Source: Neurospora intermedia
Taxonomy: Eukaryota > Ascomycota > Sordariomycetes > Sordariales > Sordariaceae
Direction of reading: 5' to 3'
Length of the DNA: 64,000 nucleotides
Assembly (NCBI GenBank): GCA_037102815.1
Contig: BTPP01000006.1
Span: 558,001-622,000, forward strand
The translations under genes were made by a program, and so were the position numbers. The notes under the pieces are model-generated. The model was not told the DNA's origin. It made no database searches and was given only the letters and a program-made list of their open reading frames with translations. Every line of letters starts with the position of its first letter. Position 1 is the stretch's first letter. This document shows, piece after piece, positions 1-10,739 of the stretch.

Positions 1-2291
1 ATATTAAGTCTGCTACCTATATATTTACTATTATTTTTATAGGCTATATTCGCCGTCTACGAAAAGAGTTCGGCGGCGAAACGGCCGAAGAAATTATATA
101 TATAGTTAGTTTAAAGAATATAGAGAAGGTACTATAATTAAAGAAGGTCTATACTAAGGAATAATTCGAAAAGATAATTCCCCTAGTATATTATAACCTC
201 CTTCTATTGTAAATAAAAGAGAATATTAATAAACGGAATCCCTATTACCCTAATATTAATTATCGAATTAAAATTAAGAAAGGATTTAACGGTAAAGAGT
301 TTCCTCTACCCTTCGGGCTATTATATAGTATAACCCGCAAAGAATTTCTTATTTTAAAAAAAACGTTAAAAGATTTATTAAATAAAGGATTTATTAGAGT
401 AAATAATTCCAAAGTAAGTACCCCTATATTATTTATTAGGAAGCCGGGTAGCGGTCTCTACTTTTATTGTAACTATTGAATTTTAAATACTATTACCCGA
501 ATGGACCGGTATTTATTATTACTTATTAAAGAGATGTTCTATATATTAAAGGGAGTGAAGTAATATATTAAGGTTAATATAGTGTAAGCCTTTTATAAAA
601 TTTGTATAATTATAGGAGAGGAGTAGAAGATAGTTTTTAAAACCCGCTATAGCCTATTTGAATAGCTAATTATTCCCTTCGGGTTAATAGACGCCCTAGC
701 AATATTCTAGCGGTATATCAACTTTATTTTATAAGAGTATTTAAATAAATTCTATATAGTGTATATAAATAATGTCCTTATTTATATTTTAAGCTCTAAA
801 GCGGACTACGAAGCTAAAGTCTATTTTATATTATAGAAGCTCCTAAACGCTGGACTATACTTTAACCCGGATAAATGTAAATTCGCTATTAAGAAGGTTA
901 AATACTTTAGATTTATTATCTACGCTAGTATTGGAGTTTAGGCCAATCCCGAGAAGGTTAAAGCAATCTTCGAATAGTTGCCTTCTACCTCTTAGAAGGG
1001 TATATACAATTTTTTTAAATTTATTAATTATTATAGGATATTTATCCCGTAATTCTCTAAAGTCGTTACGCCCCTTACAATACTAATAAGCAAAGGGGTA
1101 ATATTCGAATAGACGAAAGAGTACGAGGCCGCCTTTTAATTATTGAAAATGCTATTTATTAGAGCCCCAATTCTTATTGAATTCGACCCGGATAAAAAAA
1201 CGTTCCTCGAAATAAATTATAATGGCTTTACACTCGGGGGTATTATCTCCTAGGAGGTTAATAATACCGGGCGGTATATAATTGTAGGATACTATTTACG
1301 GAAATTCAATATTGCTAAATAGAACTACCTAATTTATAATAAGGAGATGTTAGCGATTATTAATTGTTTAGAATAATAGTCGGCGGAGCTACGGAGCTAC
1401 GAATCCTTTATTATCCTAATGGACTATTGTAATTTCGAATATTTTATAAAAATATAATAGTTTTCGGAATATTAGGCGTATTAGGCCGAATATTTATCCC
1501 GTTTTAATTTTAATATTAAATACCGGCCGGGGAAAGAAGGCGTAGTCCTTAATACGCTTTTTCGTAGGGAGTAGGATATACCGATAGAGGAAAACTAGGA
1601 AGTCTATAATTTCTAAATAATTCCGAATTCTATACTAGAGAAGTATTTACCGTTTCGGATCTCAATATCCCGGGTAGTCCTCTCCGGGCGGGGGGGCGTA
1701 TAAATATTTAAAAATCCGGATTTATAATAGTTTTAAAACTAAATAGCGCTAAAAGACTATTTCTACTAATAAATTAAGATTATAGTCTAGAATAATAATA
1801 AATACCTTAACCTAATATTAAAATTGAAGATTCAAATTACGGACTATAGTATCGACTCTAAAGGCCGCCTCCTCTATTAGGGCCGTCTCTAAATCCTAAG
1901 GGCTCTAGTATATACTAAATTTAATACTGAAAACCTTATAGACTAATTCCAATAGTTTAACGTACTTTATACTACTCTAATATAAATAATTTACAATTCG
2001 TATATCCTCGGTTATCCCGGTCGTAAGGGTATAATAGCCGTATTTAATCGGTACTTCTATTGGCCGCTATTGGATACCTATATACGGTAGTTCCTTTGTA
2101 ATTATTATACTTACGGTTCTATAAAAGTATAGAGGGAATAAAAATGAGGCCTAATATAGTTATTGTTTGTATTAAATTAATTTAATAGAAAAATATAAAT
2201 AGATTTTATTATAGACCTTCCTAAGGCTAATAGTAATATTCATTTTCAGGTAATTAAGGACCGGTTGAGTAAGAGTGTAATATTAGAGTTA

Positions 2292-2986
2292 TACTTCCGG
2301 ACCTTCTCGAGGGTGATAGGCTTAACGGGGGCGTCGCCCTGCGGCGAGCTACCGGGGCCGGCATTAGATACTACGGCGTCCGAAGCGGCGCCGCCCTCTA
2401 AATTGTCAGGGAGGGCTATAGCCTTCGCCGCCTTGGAGCTAGGCGTCTTCTTAGCGGCGCCGGGGGGTTTCTTACGCAGTATAGCGAAATATTAACAATA
2501 CCGAAGCGGATTGGATACGGTTGCAAAGCGGCGGCGGATTCGGTAGTAGAGTGGATATAACGCGGCGGGTACGGTAGTATAGTGTAAAGAAGAAAGAAGG
2601 GAAGGAAGGAGGAAGGCGGGTCGAGGTTTCCTTTATAGGAAATTTGGGCGACCCGGGATAATGTAATTGAAGAAAAATAGAATAAAAGGCTACCAACCGC
2701 AAGGAAATTACAATGAAAGGGATAAAAATAGGACAGCGATAGGCCGGAGCCGGGATAGTTACGTATATAATATAAATTTATAGCCTCGGTTATAACGGTG
2801 AGGTTATACCGAGAGGAAGAAGAACGGGACGGTACGGAACCGATATAGCGCCGTTATAATAGCGAAGCGGAGGGTTTTCATCCGACTGTAATAGTACGGT
2901 TTTTCCCACCGACTACGAACGAAGCAGCACCGTATACCCACTGGGCGGACTATATATATAGTTAGCGTGTATAAGACTAATAATAA
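2292..2986 (+). mobile_element. 5'-truncated LINE (second family) inside Gypsy-1 integrase
   Basis: A 695-bp insertion splits the integrase region. It is flanked by a perfect 14-bp duplication, TAATATTAGAGTTA, at 2278-2291 and 2987-3000. Its right end is ATAAGACTAATAATAA, a TAA-type tail, so it lies on + and is truncated at its 5' side. The end resembles that of the main LINE family in the same order: a GGTTTTCATCCG block (2873-2884), a CGGTTTTTCCC block (about 2898-2908), then the ATAAGACTA tail. The rest is unlike that family and keeps more GC, which suggests a distinct, related family. An open frame reads from the flank across the left junction to 2495; no recognised domain was seen in it. 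Confidence 0.8.
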
Positions 2987-3999
2987 TAATATTAGAGTTA
3001 ATACTTTTAATAAAAGCCGAATTGTATATTAAATGCTTCTTATAATATTTTATATATTATTATAGCTTCCTACGGTTTATTATAAGCGACCGAGGATTAA
3101 ATTGGACTAGCCGGTTCTAAGCGAAGTTTTATAAGCTCCTTAATATTAAGCGTCTTTTAAATACGGCTTACTATCTACAAACCGACGGCGGCCCCGAACG
3201 TATAAATTAGGAGATATATATATACCTTCGAATAGTAATTAACTACGTATAAGATAATTAGAATAAATAGTACCCTATAGTTTAATTAGCTATTAATAGC
3301 CGTATTAATACCTCTATTAGGATATTTCCCTTCTTTACTATATATAAATTCGATATAGAGCTCTTTATTTCCGTAATAGGAGAAGAAGCCCGCTTAGGAG
3401 TTCCCCTTCTTTCTTTTAAGAAATAGGCTTACTAATTCGTATAAAAGTTATAGTAAATTATAGACTTATATTAAATAACTATAGCCGTAGCCGCTTAAGA
3501 GTAAAAGAGATTCGCTAACTAACGTCGTTAGTCGGCTAAGCGTTTCTAAATTAGAAATAAAGTTTAATTCAATTTAAAGAACTATATAACGGACTATTTA
3601 AAGAAGAAATTCAATTGGTTATATATAAAATATATAGTTTCTAAAGTTCTCTCTCCGTACGTAGTAGAGCTCTCTAACCTTCCTTAAACTATCTATAATA
3701 TTTTCTATATTAACCTCCTCCGCCGAACTACTACCAATCCCCTCCCGGGCTAAAGGCTTACTAATAACTAGCCGCCCGCTATTAAAGTTAAAAGAGAGCT
3801 AGAATTCTAAATCGAAGAAATTCTATATATTAATACTATAAGAAAATGTAAAGGAGTAGTTAAAAAAGTCCTAGTAAAGTAGAAAGGGTATTAGGATTTA
3901 ATTTAGGAATTACTATAGGAATTCTTAAAAATAATAGCGTTAAACCGGTTTAAAGTAAGGTATAGTCTAATAATAATAAATAATAGACCCTTTAATTAT

Positions 4000-5710
4000 T
4001 ATATTAAGAAGTATCCGCTTAACGATAAATAGGACTATAAATTTACTAATGGATAATATAAAATTAATTATAGAATCATTATTAAGAGACGGAATTAAAG
4101 ACTCTTAAGTAGTACTATACTAAATAAGAATTTTATTTGAATTAAACCTAAAACTACCTTAAAATACTAAATATCCTTTATAATATTATTGTTTAATAAA
4201 TCCTTTATAGCGCTATTTATATTAAAAGAGCTAATATCCTCCCTTCTACCGCTAGTAAAATTCTCTAACGTAGCTTTATATATATTATAAGGGCGAATAT
4301 TCTTTAAACGTATATCGGACAATAACGAAGGGAGTAGGCGAATATTATCCGAAGGACGGACCTTAAAAGGTAGTTGGGGGATAGGGGCATTCTATTATTC
4401 GAATCTATAAGGGGTAGTAATAATAGGAGTATTAGTATAAAAGCGTTTGCCAGGAGTATTATCCTTTTTATAAATTAAAAAACAATATTTAGGTTAAGTG
4501 CCGGAGGGGCCGACCACCGGGGCGGAGGACTTGGTAATAATAATAGTAACCGCCTCTTTCTTCTTCTTTTTCTTCTTTTTAAATTCTTTATTATACTAAT
4601 CGATAAACTTATCTATCGACCTTATAATAAGAGGGTCCGCCACCTACCTTATTTAATTTATATTAAACTTTAAAGTAGCTATCCTCTTCTAGAGTTTAGC
4701 TAACTAAACTCCTAATAAAGAATTAGCGCTAAATTCGCCGGATTCGATAGAGGGACTTAGTAGACGGGCGACGGCCGCCTCTATACCAATTCTACCCTAA
4801 GAGCCGCTATAGAAATTAAATTTGGAATACGGAAGTAGGTAAAACGAGTAATTTATACGGGAATAAAACCTTTCTCTTCCAAGAGAGAGAGATTAAGTAG
4901 CGCCTTAAAGGTAATTAGAAAGATAGTCTACTAAGGACCGGAAATACAATTAACGGTATATTAGGCTACAAAAACGTCCTAAATTTAAATTAGGGTTAGT
5001 TTATAAACTACCTTATTATATTAGTAAGGTAGATATACGGTAGCCGAATTGCCCGTAGGAGTAGTAATATAATTATATTTATAAGAGAGGTAATAAATAT
5101 ATTAATTAGATTGAAGTTTAGTTATTTTAATAATAAGAGCCGAAATTGTATTATTAGTAGTAGTTTTACTAATACCGACCGTAATTGTACTAGGCCGGGT
5201 TTAAACCGGCTTAGGGATCTTAGGTTTTTTGGGAGCCGGAGTAGGAGTCGTAGGCGGGGCGGGGGAGGAGCCTTACTACTATTACTATTATAGGAACTAT
5301 TAGAATTACTAGAATTAGACGAACTAATCGAAACTAGGCTAGTTAGGAATATTAAATACTTTGAGCGAATTACTACTGACGTATTAATACGAAGAATAGG
5401 GTAAGAGTAGAGTAAGCGACGGAGTAAAATATAGAGAAGCAGTAAAAGAAGGAGTGGGAATAGTGAGGGAGTAAGAGAGGGAAATAGGGTAAGGGTTAGA
5501 GCAATAGAGAGATAGCAGTATAGAAATACTTATAGTAGAAGGTCGTAATTTCGTTGAAGAAGGAGAAAGGAGGAAGAAAGGGAGGGAGAGGGAGTAATTT
5601 AAAAGATATAGATTATTCGAACAGAATATAAATAGTAGTAAGGAGGAGGCTTATCGTCTAATTTCAAGGGTATATATAACGGGGTACGGGCTTGTAAATA
5701 GTCTTCTAAT
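4000..5710 (-). other. Gypsy-1 post-pol segment, possibly antisense coding
   Basis: About 1.7 kb between the chromodomain-like region and the 3' LTR, much longer than a usual 3' untranslated stretch. It reads more like protein on the minus strand: a proline-rich part near 5160-5260 and a lysine-rich part near 4560-4590. The equivalent place in Gypsy-2 shows the same. RIP works on both strands and makes antisense reading easy, so this is tentative. The family function is not recognised. Confidence 0.4.
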
Positions 5711-5731
5711 TGGAAGGGAAGAGGGGGCTAA

Positions 5732-5980
5732 TATTATAGGGCTTATTGCCCGTAGCTATAATAATTAGCAGTCTCGCCAGTCCGAGTTTCAACCGGCCGG
5801 CAGCTGATGCGACCAATCAGGTTGCTTACCGCTGCGGCACCCCGGTGGCCCGTACGCGTATACGTCCCTTGAAAAGGACAGCTGGCTATGCCCGTCTAGA
5901 GGGCGCTCTTTTACCCTCTTTTCTTCTTCGTAGAACCTTATCGATTGATTGAGGCCAGCATCTGTGCCAACTGTGCTGCA
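5732..5980 (+). repeat. Gypsy-1 3' LTR
   Basis: Begins TATTATAGGG after a purine tract (about 5712-5731) and ends about TGCA at 5980. The start matches the LTR starts of the gypsy copies at 56935 and 42683 allowing TG to TA change, and a block around 5920-5960 (TTCTTCGTAGAACCTTA) is shared with the Gypsy-2 LTR. Richer in GC and CpA than the body of the element. The exact 3' edge is uncertain by a few bases. Confidence 0.7.
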
Positions 5981-6042
5981 CCCCTTATAATATTCATTTA
6001 AATCGTTATTTTCTTTTTTACTACTTTTATATAAATTTTATA

Positions 6043-6821
6043 GGCATTAACTCCGCGTGCCCCATCAACCTCTTACTCGTGCCCCATTACCAATCTGTGC
6101 CCTATTATTACAGACCTTGGAACGTTAATTTGAGGTAAAATATTATTTATATAGTAAATTCCAGGGTATTACATCCACATGAAAAAATAACAATGATAGT
6201 CAGTGACATGGTTTTATATGGAGATTTCTATGGTATACAATGTTCTCAATATTGGGCTATTTTATAACTATCTATACTAATACTATTAATTATAGAGAGT
6301 AATCTCGTAATGCTTGGTATAGTGTTTACAGCGGTTAACTCGATTCTATAACCTTCCAGCTGGGTTTACTTATACGACTACTTCGTATAACCTTGAGTGC
6401 TGGTAAGCCGCGGCATTTTAAAGTCGTATACGTACTGCGCGTAGTGTTGTAAAGCTTTAAGGAAGTTAGTAAATGGCTTTGTCAATTGATGCGATTGATA
6501 TTTACGTACGTGCAGTCGATTTTAGCTTGTTGTGGTGGTGAAAGGAAGTCTGGTTGTAAAGAAAGAGGAAGAGGGAGGCAAAAGAAGGTTCAAAATCACC
6601 AAGTCTAAAATCTGGGCTGGGTACTGAGCGTTTATGAATGGGGGTTCCACTGGTTGACTAGGCTTGGCGCTGTCTTCTATGTAAGGCTGTTGTACGATTA
6701 CTGTCTAGTTGAAATAAAAGATAGTAAAAAAAGATGCCCACGTTAAACCCTAACCCGATTGGGGCACGGATTAGGATTGGGGCACGAGTAAGAGGTAGAT
6801 GGGGCAGGCGGAGTAAATGCC
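6043..6821. mobile_element. MITE (779 bp), deletion derivative of the neighbouring MULE
   Basis: Terminal inverted repeats of about 60 bp (6043-6104 and 6759-6821), starting GGCATTAACTCC and, on the other strand, GGCATTTACTCC. The 8-bp duplication ATTTTATA lies at 6035-6042 and 6822-6829. Each repeat carries three GTGCCC(C)-type iterons about 20-25 bp apart. Subterminal DNA is homologous to the MULE ends: the left block with GACATGGTTTTA and GGAGATTTCTAT (about 6208-6232), and the right block from about 6450 to 6720 with TCAAAATCACCAAGTCTAAA. No transposase sequence is left. It sits in LINE L1 and is much less RIP-mutated than its surroundings. Confidence 0.9.
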
Positions 6822-7155
6822 ATTTTATAATTGAATTTACGGTCTAATTAGACCCCGAGGAATTGTATTAATTCCATCGGTTAAAGTACTACTTCCTTAA
6901 ATTAGAGAATTTCTATCCTTAGTACCTTCGTCCGTATAAAATATATTAGTTCCATTTTAATCGCTTTAAATTTTATACCTTTCGTCCCTACTTATTCTAA
7001 ATATATTTCCTATACTACTTATAGTATTTAATAGTTCTCTTTAATAATACGGACTCTTACTATAATATTAGTATTATTTGCAAAGTTAATTATAATAATA
7101 TTTAGAATTGTAGTTAATTTTCAATATAATAGTGTAATAAAGAGAATAAATAGAA

Positions 7156-7217
7156 GGCATTTACTCTAGGGGCACCCGAATCGTCCTACGGGGGCACCCA
7201 ACCTTATTGGGGCACCC
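7156..7217 (+). repeat. MULE left terminal inverted repeat
   Basis: Starts GGCATTTACTCT and holds three GGGGCACCC iterons spaced about 20 bp apart. It matches the right repeat with only a handful of differences, nearly all C/T or G/A. Such iterons usually serve as transposase binding sites (inference). Confidence 0.9.
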
Positions 7218-7499
7218 GAATTTATTGAAATCTTCATGTAAAATAGCATTTACACCGTAAATTCCATCGTATTACAGGTAAATAAAAAAAATAACAGCAA
7301 TATCCAGCGACATGGTTTTACAGGGAGATTTCTATAGTATCTAATATCTTAAACATAGTATAGTCTAAAGCATTCATCTATATACTTTAAATAGCTATAC
7401 TACCACTTTCTAACTACCCCTATCTATTTCGTACGTACAATTTTAGGAGCTGGTAAATCTATTTAAAATCTATCTCTCTTACGTTTAACCGCTTACTTG

Positions 7500-10193
7500 A
7501 CCGGGGAGCTCGATTCTATAGCTACTTAGATAGACTCTAGTACTAACTCTAGAAACAACCACTATTACTCTAGAGAGGACTATTCTAACTTTAGTTCTAG
7601 CTTTAGTATAGGCTCTAGTTCTAGCGTAAATTCTAGAGAGTATAAGAATTCTAATTGTAATTCCAACTCTAAAGAGGGACCAAAATCGAGTATTAGAGAG
7701 AGCTTAAAGGGTAGGAGTCTCAAAGGTAGGAATTTTAGAAGCGGGAGTTATATTAATTCTAATTGTAACTCTAACTCTATATCTAATACAACTACCTAAA
7801 TACAATCCAATACTAATTCTACCTCTAAACTATCATCAAATACTATATCCAACTTACTACTATAATTAAAAGTATTAGAGCTAACCGGCTCTCATACATA
7901 CTTACGTTTAGTAACCTTAGCAAAGCTAAGAGCAAACTTATCGATATCATCGCTCTCCCAGTAAAATAATCTACGTCGTATATTGGGCTACAAGCGAGGG
8001 AGGTTATTACGGTTACTCTATTTAATAGGCTTAACCTTCTTAGGAGTCTTCTACCTTATAAGAAGGGTATATTCGTTAAGGATAATTCTAATAGAGTTCT
8101 TAGGTCGGCCTCTCTTTGTAGGTATAATACGGGGGTCTCGAAGGCGAAGGTAGAAATTGTAGGCATCCTATTAAATCCGCCTAGTTAGTATTTATATATA
8201 GATAAATAGAAAAAGGTATCTAACGTACTAATAGCTCTTTATAATACTAGCGTAGGTATATATATATAAGCTTTAGTACCTTCTTTATAATTACCCTATT
8301 AAAAATAATATAGCGGTATAGTAGTCTATATTAGGTAGTAATATTACAATCCTCATTACAAGGCTCCAAAGTAAGCACGGGGGGATTACTTCATTAATTA
8401 ATTGAGGGTATACACTTTTCTACTTAGTAATATTCGTAATTAATTAATTCGAAGGCAATATAATTAATCTATAGTAATAATTTCCCTAAATATATACGAT
8501 CGATATACTATTACCGTTAGCGGGTTTATTATTTTACGATCTTTTCTTTAAAAGATTAGTATTAACTAGTAGCTATTTCTATAATAGTTATAATAAGCTT
8601 ATAAATATTACTATTACTATTAAGAAGGTAATTTTTAATATTAAAATTATTTAATTCAACCGGGGAGGTAACCCTAATACTGAAGTTTCTATACTTCTTA
8701 ATATAATAGTATACCCATTAATCTCTTATAGGAAGCCAGTTCTTCTAAATATATCAAAGAACCAGTCTTTAACCCTCGAATTGCTTTATTAACCTTCCCT
8801 AAGCTACCTAGAGCTCTAACTCGGTACTAACGTATATTATAAGTTTGAATATAGCTATAATACTATAGGGGTTGTTAATAATCTTAGTAATAGTTTAAGA
8901 GGTTAATTTACTAGGGGTTCCGCTACTTCGAATAGATAAACAAATCCCTTAATTAACCGTATTAAAGGAGACTAGATTCTCCCAATTATCTTTACCCTCC
9001 TTATCCTTAGAGTTATTATTATTATAATCTTTTTGCTTCTTCTATTTTTTTTTAGTATTGAATAGAACGTTCTTTATAATATAAAATAAATAGAGCTACT
9101 ATTAAATATTAAGGAAGACTCTACCTAATACCTACTTTATTTCTTTATACTTATCTATAACGACAACGGTTAGAGAGGGTAAATTATAACGTAATCCTAG
9201 CTCTTTAGTAACTTTAATTAAAAAGTCAAAGGCTTCCTCCTTCTCGTCGTTAATAATACCAAAGACGTAATTAAATATAAAACCAACAGATAAAACGCTT
9301 AAAACCTAGTAAAAGGGATAATAAAAGCGGTTAGTATTATACATATTATTAATAATTATAACTTTAGGGAATATTCTAACTATCTCTAGACAAATTAGAA
9401 AAGTAAAGACTAGTCCCAATAACCGTTTATTATCGTCCGGATCCATCTTTTTAATATATTCAATATTATTATCGTTAAAAGACTTAATTAAAGCACCGGT
9501 TAGGGTATAGCCATTAAAATCGCGGCGGCGGATACGTACTCGTACGTTGTATATATCGGTCCTTATATATATAGAGCTAGGAAAGTCTTCTTGTACTATA
9601 ACAATAATCTCTCGAACTCGTATAGTATTAAGCTTAGAAGTATCGTCAATCTTCTTAAATATCTCTAGCTTCATCTTACAATATTAGGGGTATATAAATA
9701 GGTACTAGGACTAGCTGTGATTATAGACTTAAAAGACTGGGTTAGAATACAAGCGAAAGTACCAAAGACCATCTTTATCTTTATTTACAAATATTTTCTA
9801 TTGATAATTATATTTACGTAAGGCTATCTTTCGAGTAATTACTTTAACCTTCTGTAGTTTACCAAAGCAGTTACAAATAATATAATATCGTATATAGTCT
9901 TTAACGGGAGCTCTAAGCTTACTACGTCCCTAGGTACGATTAACTACAAACCCATAAGACTTTACCTATATATTTATTGCCTCATAAAGAACTTTAATTG
10001 TAACTGCGGGAAGTATAGCGCTAAATAGTAGGTTCGTAATCGTATCTCTTTAATTAAAGAGTTCGTCTTCCGGTTCGCTATCGCTAGAATCGAGGGGTTT
10101 ATCGTTAGAAAAGCCTTCCTACTCCTCCTCCTCCTCCTCGATATAAGTAAGGTCGGTAAGCGAGGGCGGGTTTAATTCCTAGAGCGACGCCAT
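7500..10193 (-). pseudogene. MULE transposase (degenerate)
   Basis: Minus-strand gene, start chosen at the ATG at 10193-10191 (MASL), followed by an acidic run of Glu near 10120-10140. A FAR1/WRKY-GCM1-like DNA-binding part follows (about 10020-9700). The catalytic region includes YNTNRF at about 9330, preceded by Asn where MULE transposases have the first catalytic Asp (fits a G to A change), and a second Asp in VIDKYKE near 9145. A SWIM-type zinc finger lies near 8290-8370: the first Cys pair is kept (CNEDCNITT) but later Cys/His positions are Tyr. An AT-hook core RGRP lies near 8110, then a Glu/Leu/Ser-rich tail. The segment 9674-9306 is still open (122 codons); elsewhere there are many TAA/TAG stops of RIP type. 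The end near 7500 is approximate. Confidence 0.82.
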
Positions 10194-10496
10194 CTTGTAC
10201 TTTGAGCTTTAAGAAGGTTAGCAAATGCTTCTAGCGATTGATACGATTAATATTTACGTACGTACAGTTAATTCTAGCCTATTCTAATATCTACAATTAA
10301 TCTAATTGAAAAGAGGGAGTAAAAAAAAGGCTCAAAATCACCAAGTCTAAAATCTAGGCATTAAGTGCTTGTAAATAGGGGTTCCACTAGCTGACTGGGC
10401 TGGGCACCGTTTGTATGTAAATACTATTGTATGACTACTGTCTAATTGTATCAAAGGTTAGTAACAAAGAATCTACACGTTTAACCCTAACCCGAT

Positions 10497-10558
10497 GGGT
10501 GCCCCAATAAGGTTGGGTGCCCCCGTAAGACGACTCGGGTGCCCCCAGAGTAAACGCC
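10497..10558 (-). repeat. MULE right terminal inverted repeat
   Basis: Inverse of the left repeat, ending CAGAGTAAACGCC, with three GGGTGCCCC iterons. Just inside it lies CCCTAACCC (about 10484-10494), a telomere-like motif that also occurs at the same place in the MITE (about 6747-6756). Confidence 0.9.
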
Positions 10559-10739
10559 AAATAGAATAGGGGAGAGGGGGGAGTTTTGCGCAATTTTAAT
10601 AGTAATTATATAGGGGCGGGAGGTTTTATTATTAAAGATGAGGGAACTTCTTTTACCAATAATAAAATTCGCTACCTACTTAATAATTTATATTAGGAAT
10701 TGTATTTCCTATAGAGTATATAGAAGTTATTTATAATTA

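Larger units (their letters stand above)
1..5980 (+). mobile_element. Gypsy-1: Ty3/gypsy chromovirus-like element, 3' part, degenerate
   Basis: Fossil LTR retrotransposon whose 5' LTR and gag lie before the window. In order on +: reverse transcriptase about 300-1000 (FIRKPGSGL-like and IPFGL-like blocks), RNase H about 1150-1430, integrase zinc region about 2030-2140, integrase core to about 3450 (split by the LINE at 2292-2986), a chromodomain-like stretch about 3790-3960, a post-pol segment, a purine-rich tract just before 5732 and the 3' LTR. This order is that of fungal chromoviruses. It is broken many times over (dozens of breaks), with mutations of RIP type throughout. The LTR runs directly into minus-strand LINE sequence (L1), so it appears to be inserted in L1; the duplication cannot be tested because the 5' end is outside. 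Confidence 0.88.
7156..10558 (-). mobile_element. MULE (Mutator-like) DNA transposon, whole in structure
   Basis: A 3403-bp element bounded by inverted repeats of about 62 bp and the perfect 8-bp duplication AAATAGAA (7148-7155 and 10559-10566), inserted in LINE L1. Inside is one long degenerate transposase gene on the minus strand (separate entry). Mutator-like elements usually make 9-11 bp duplications, so 8 bp is slightly unusual. The outer 200-350 bp on each side, shared with the MITE at 6043-6821, carry fewer RIP changes than the gene. Both ends are present, but the transposase is broken by many stops, so it could move only if supplied with transposase from elsewhere. Confidence 0.9.

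Noticed and set aside
5746-5952. 68-codon plus frame as a small host gene
   Set aside because: Falls within the Gypsy-1 3' LTR.
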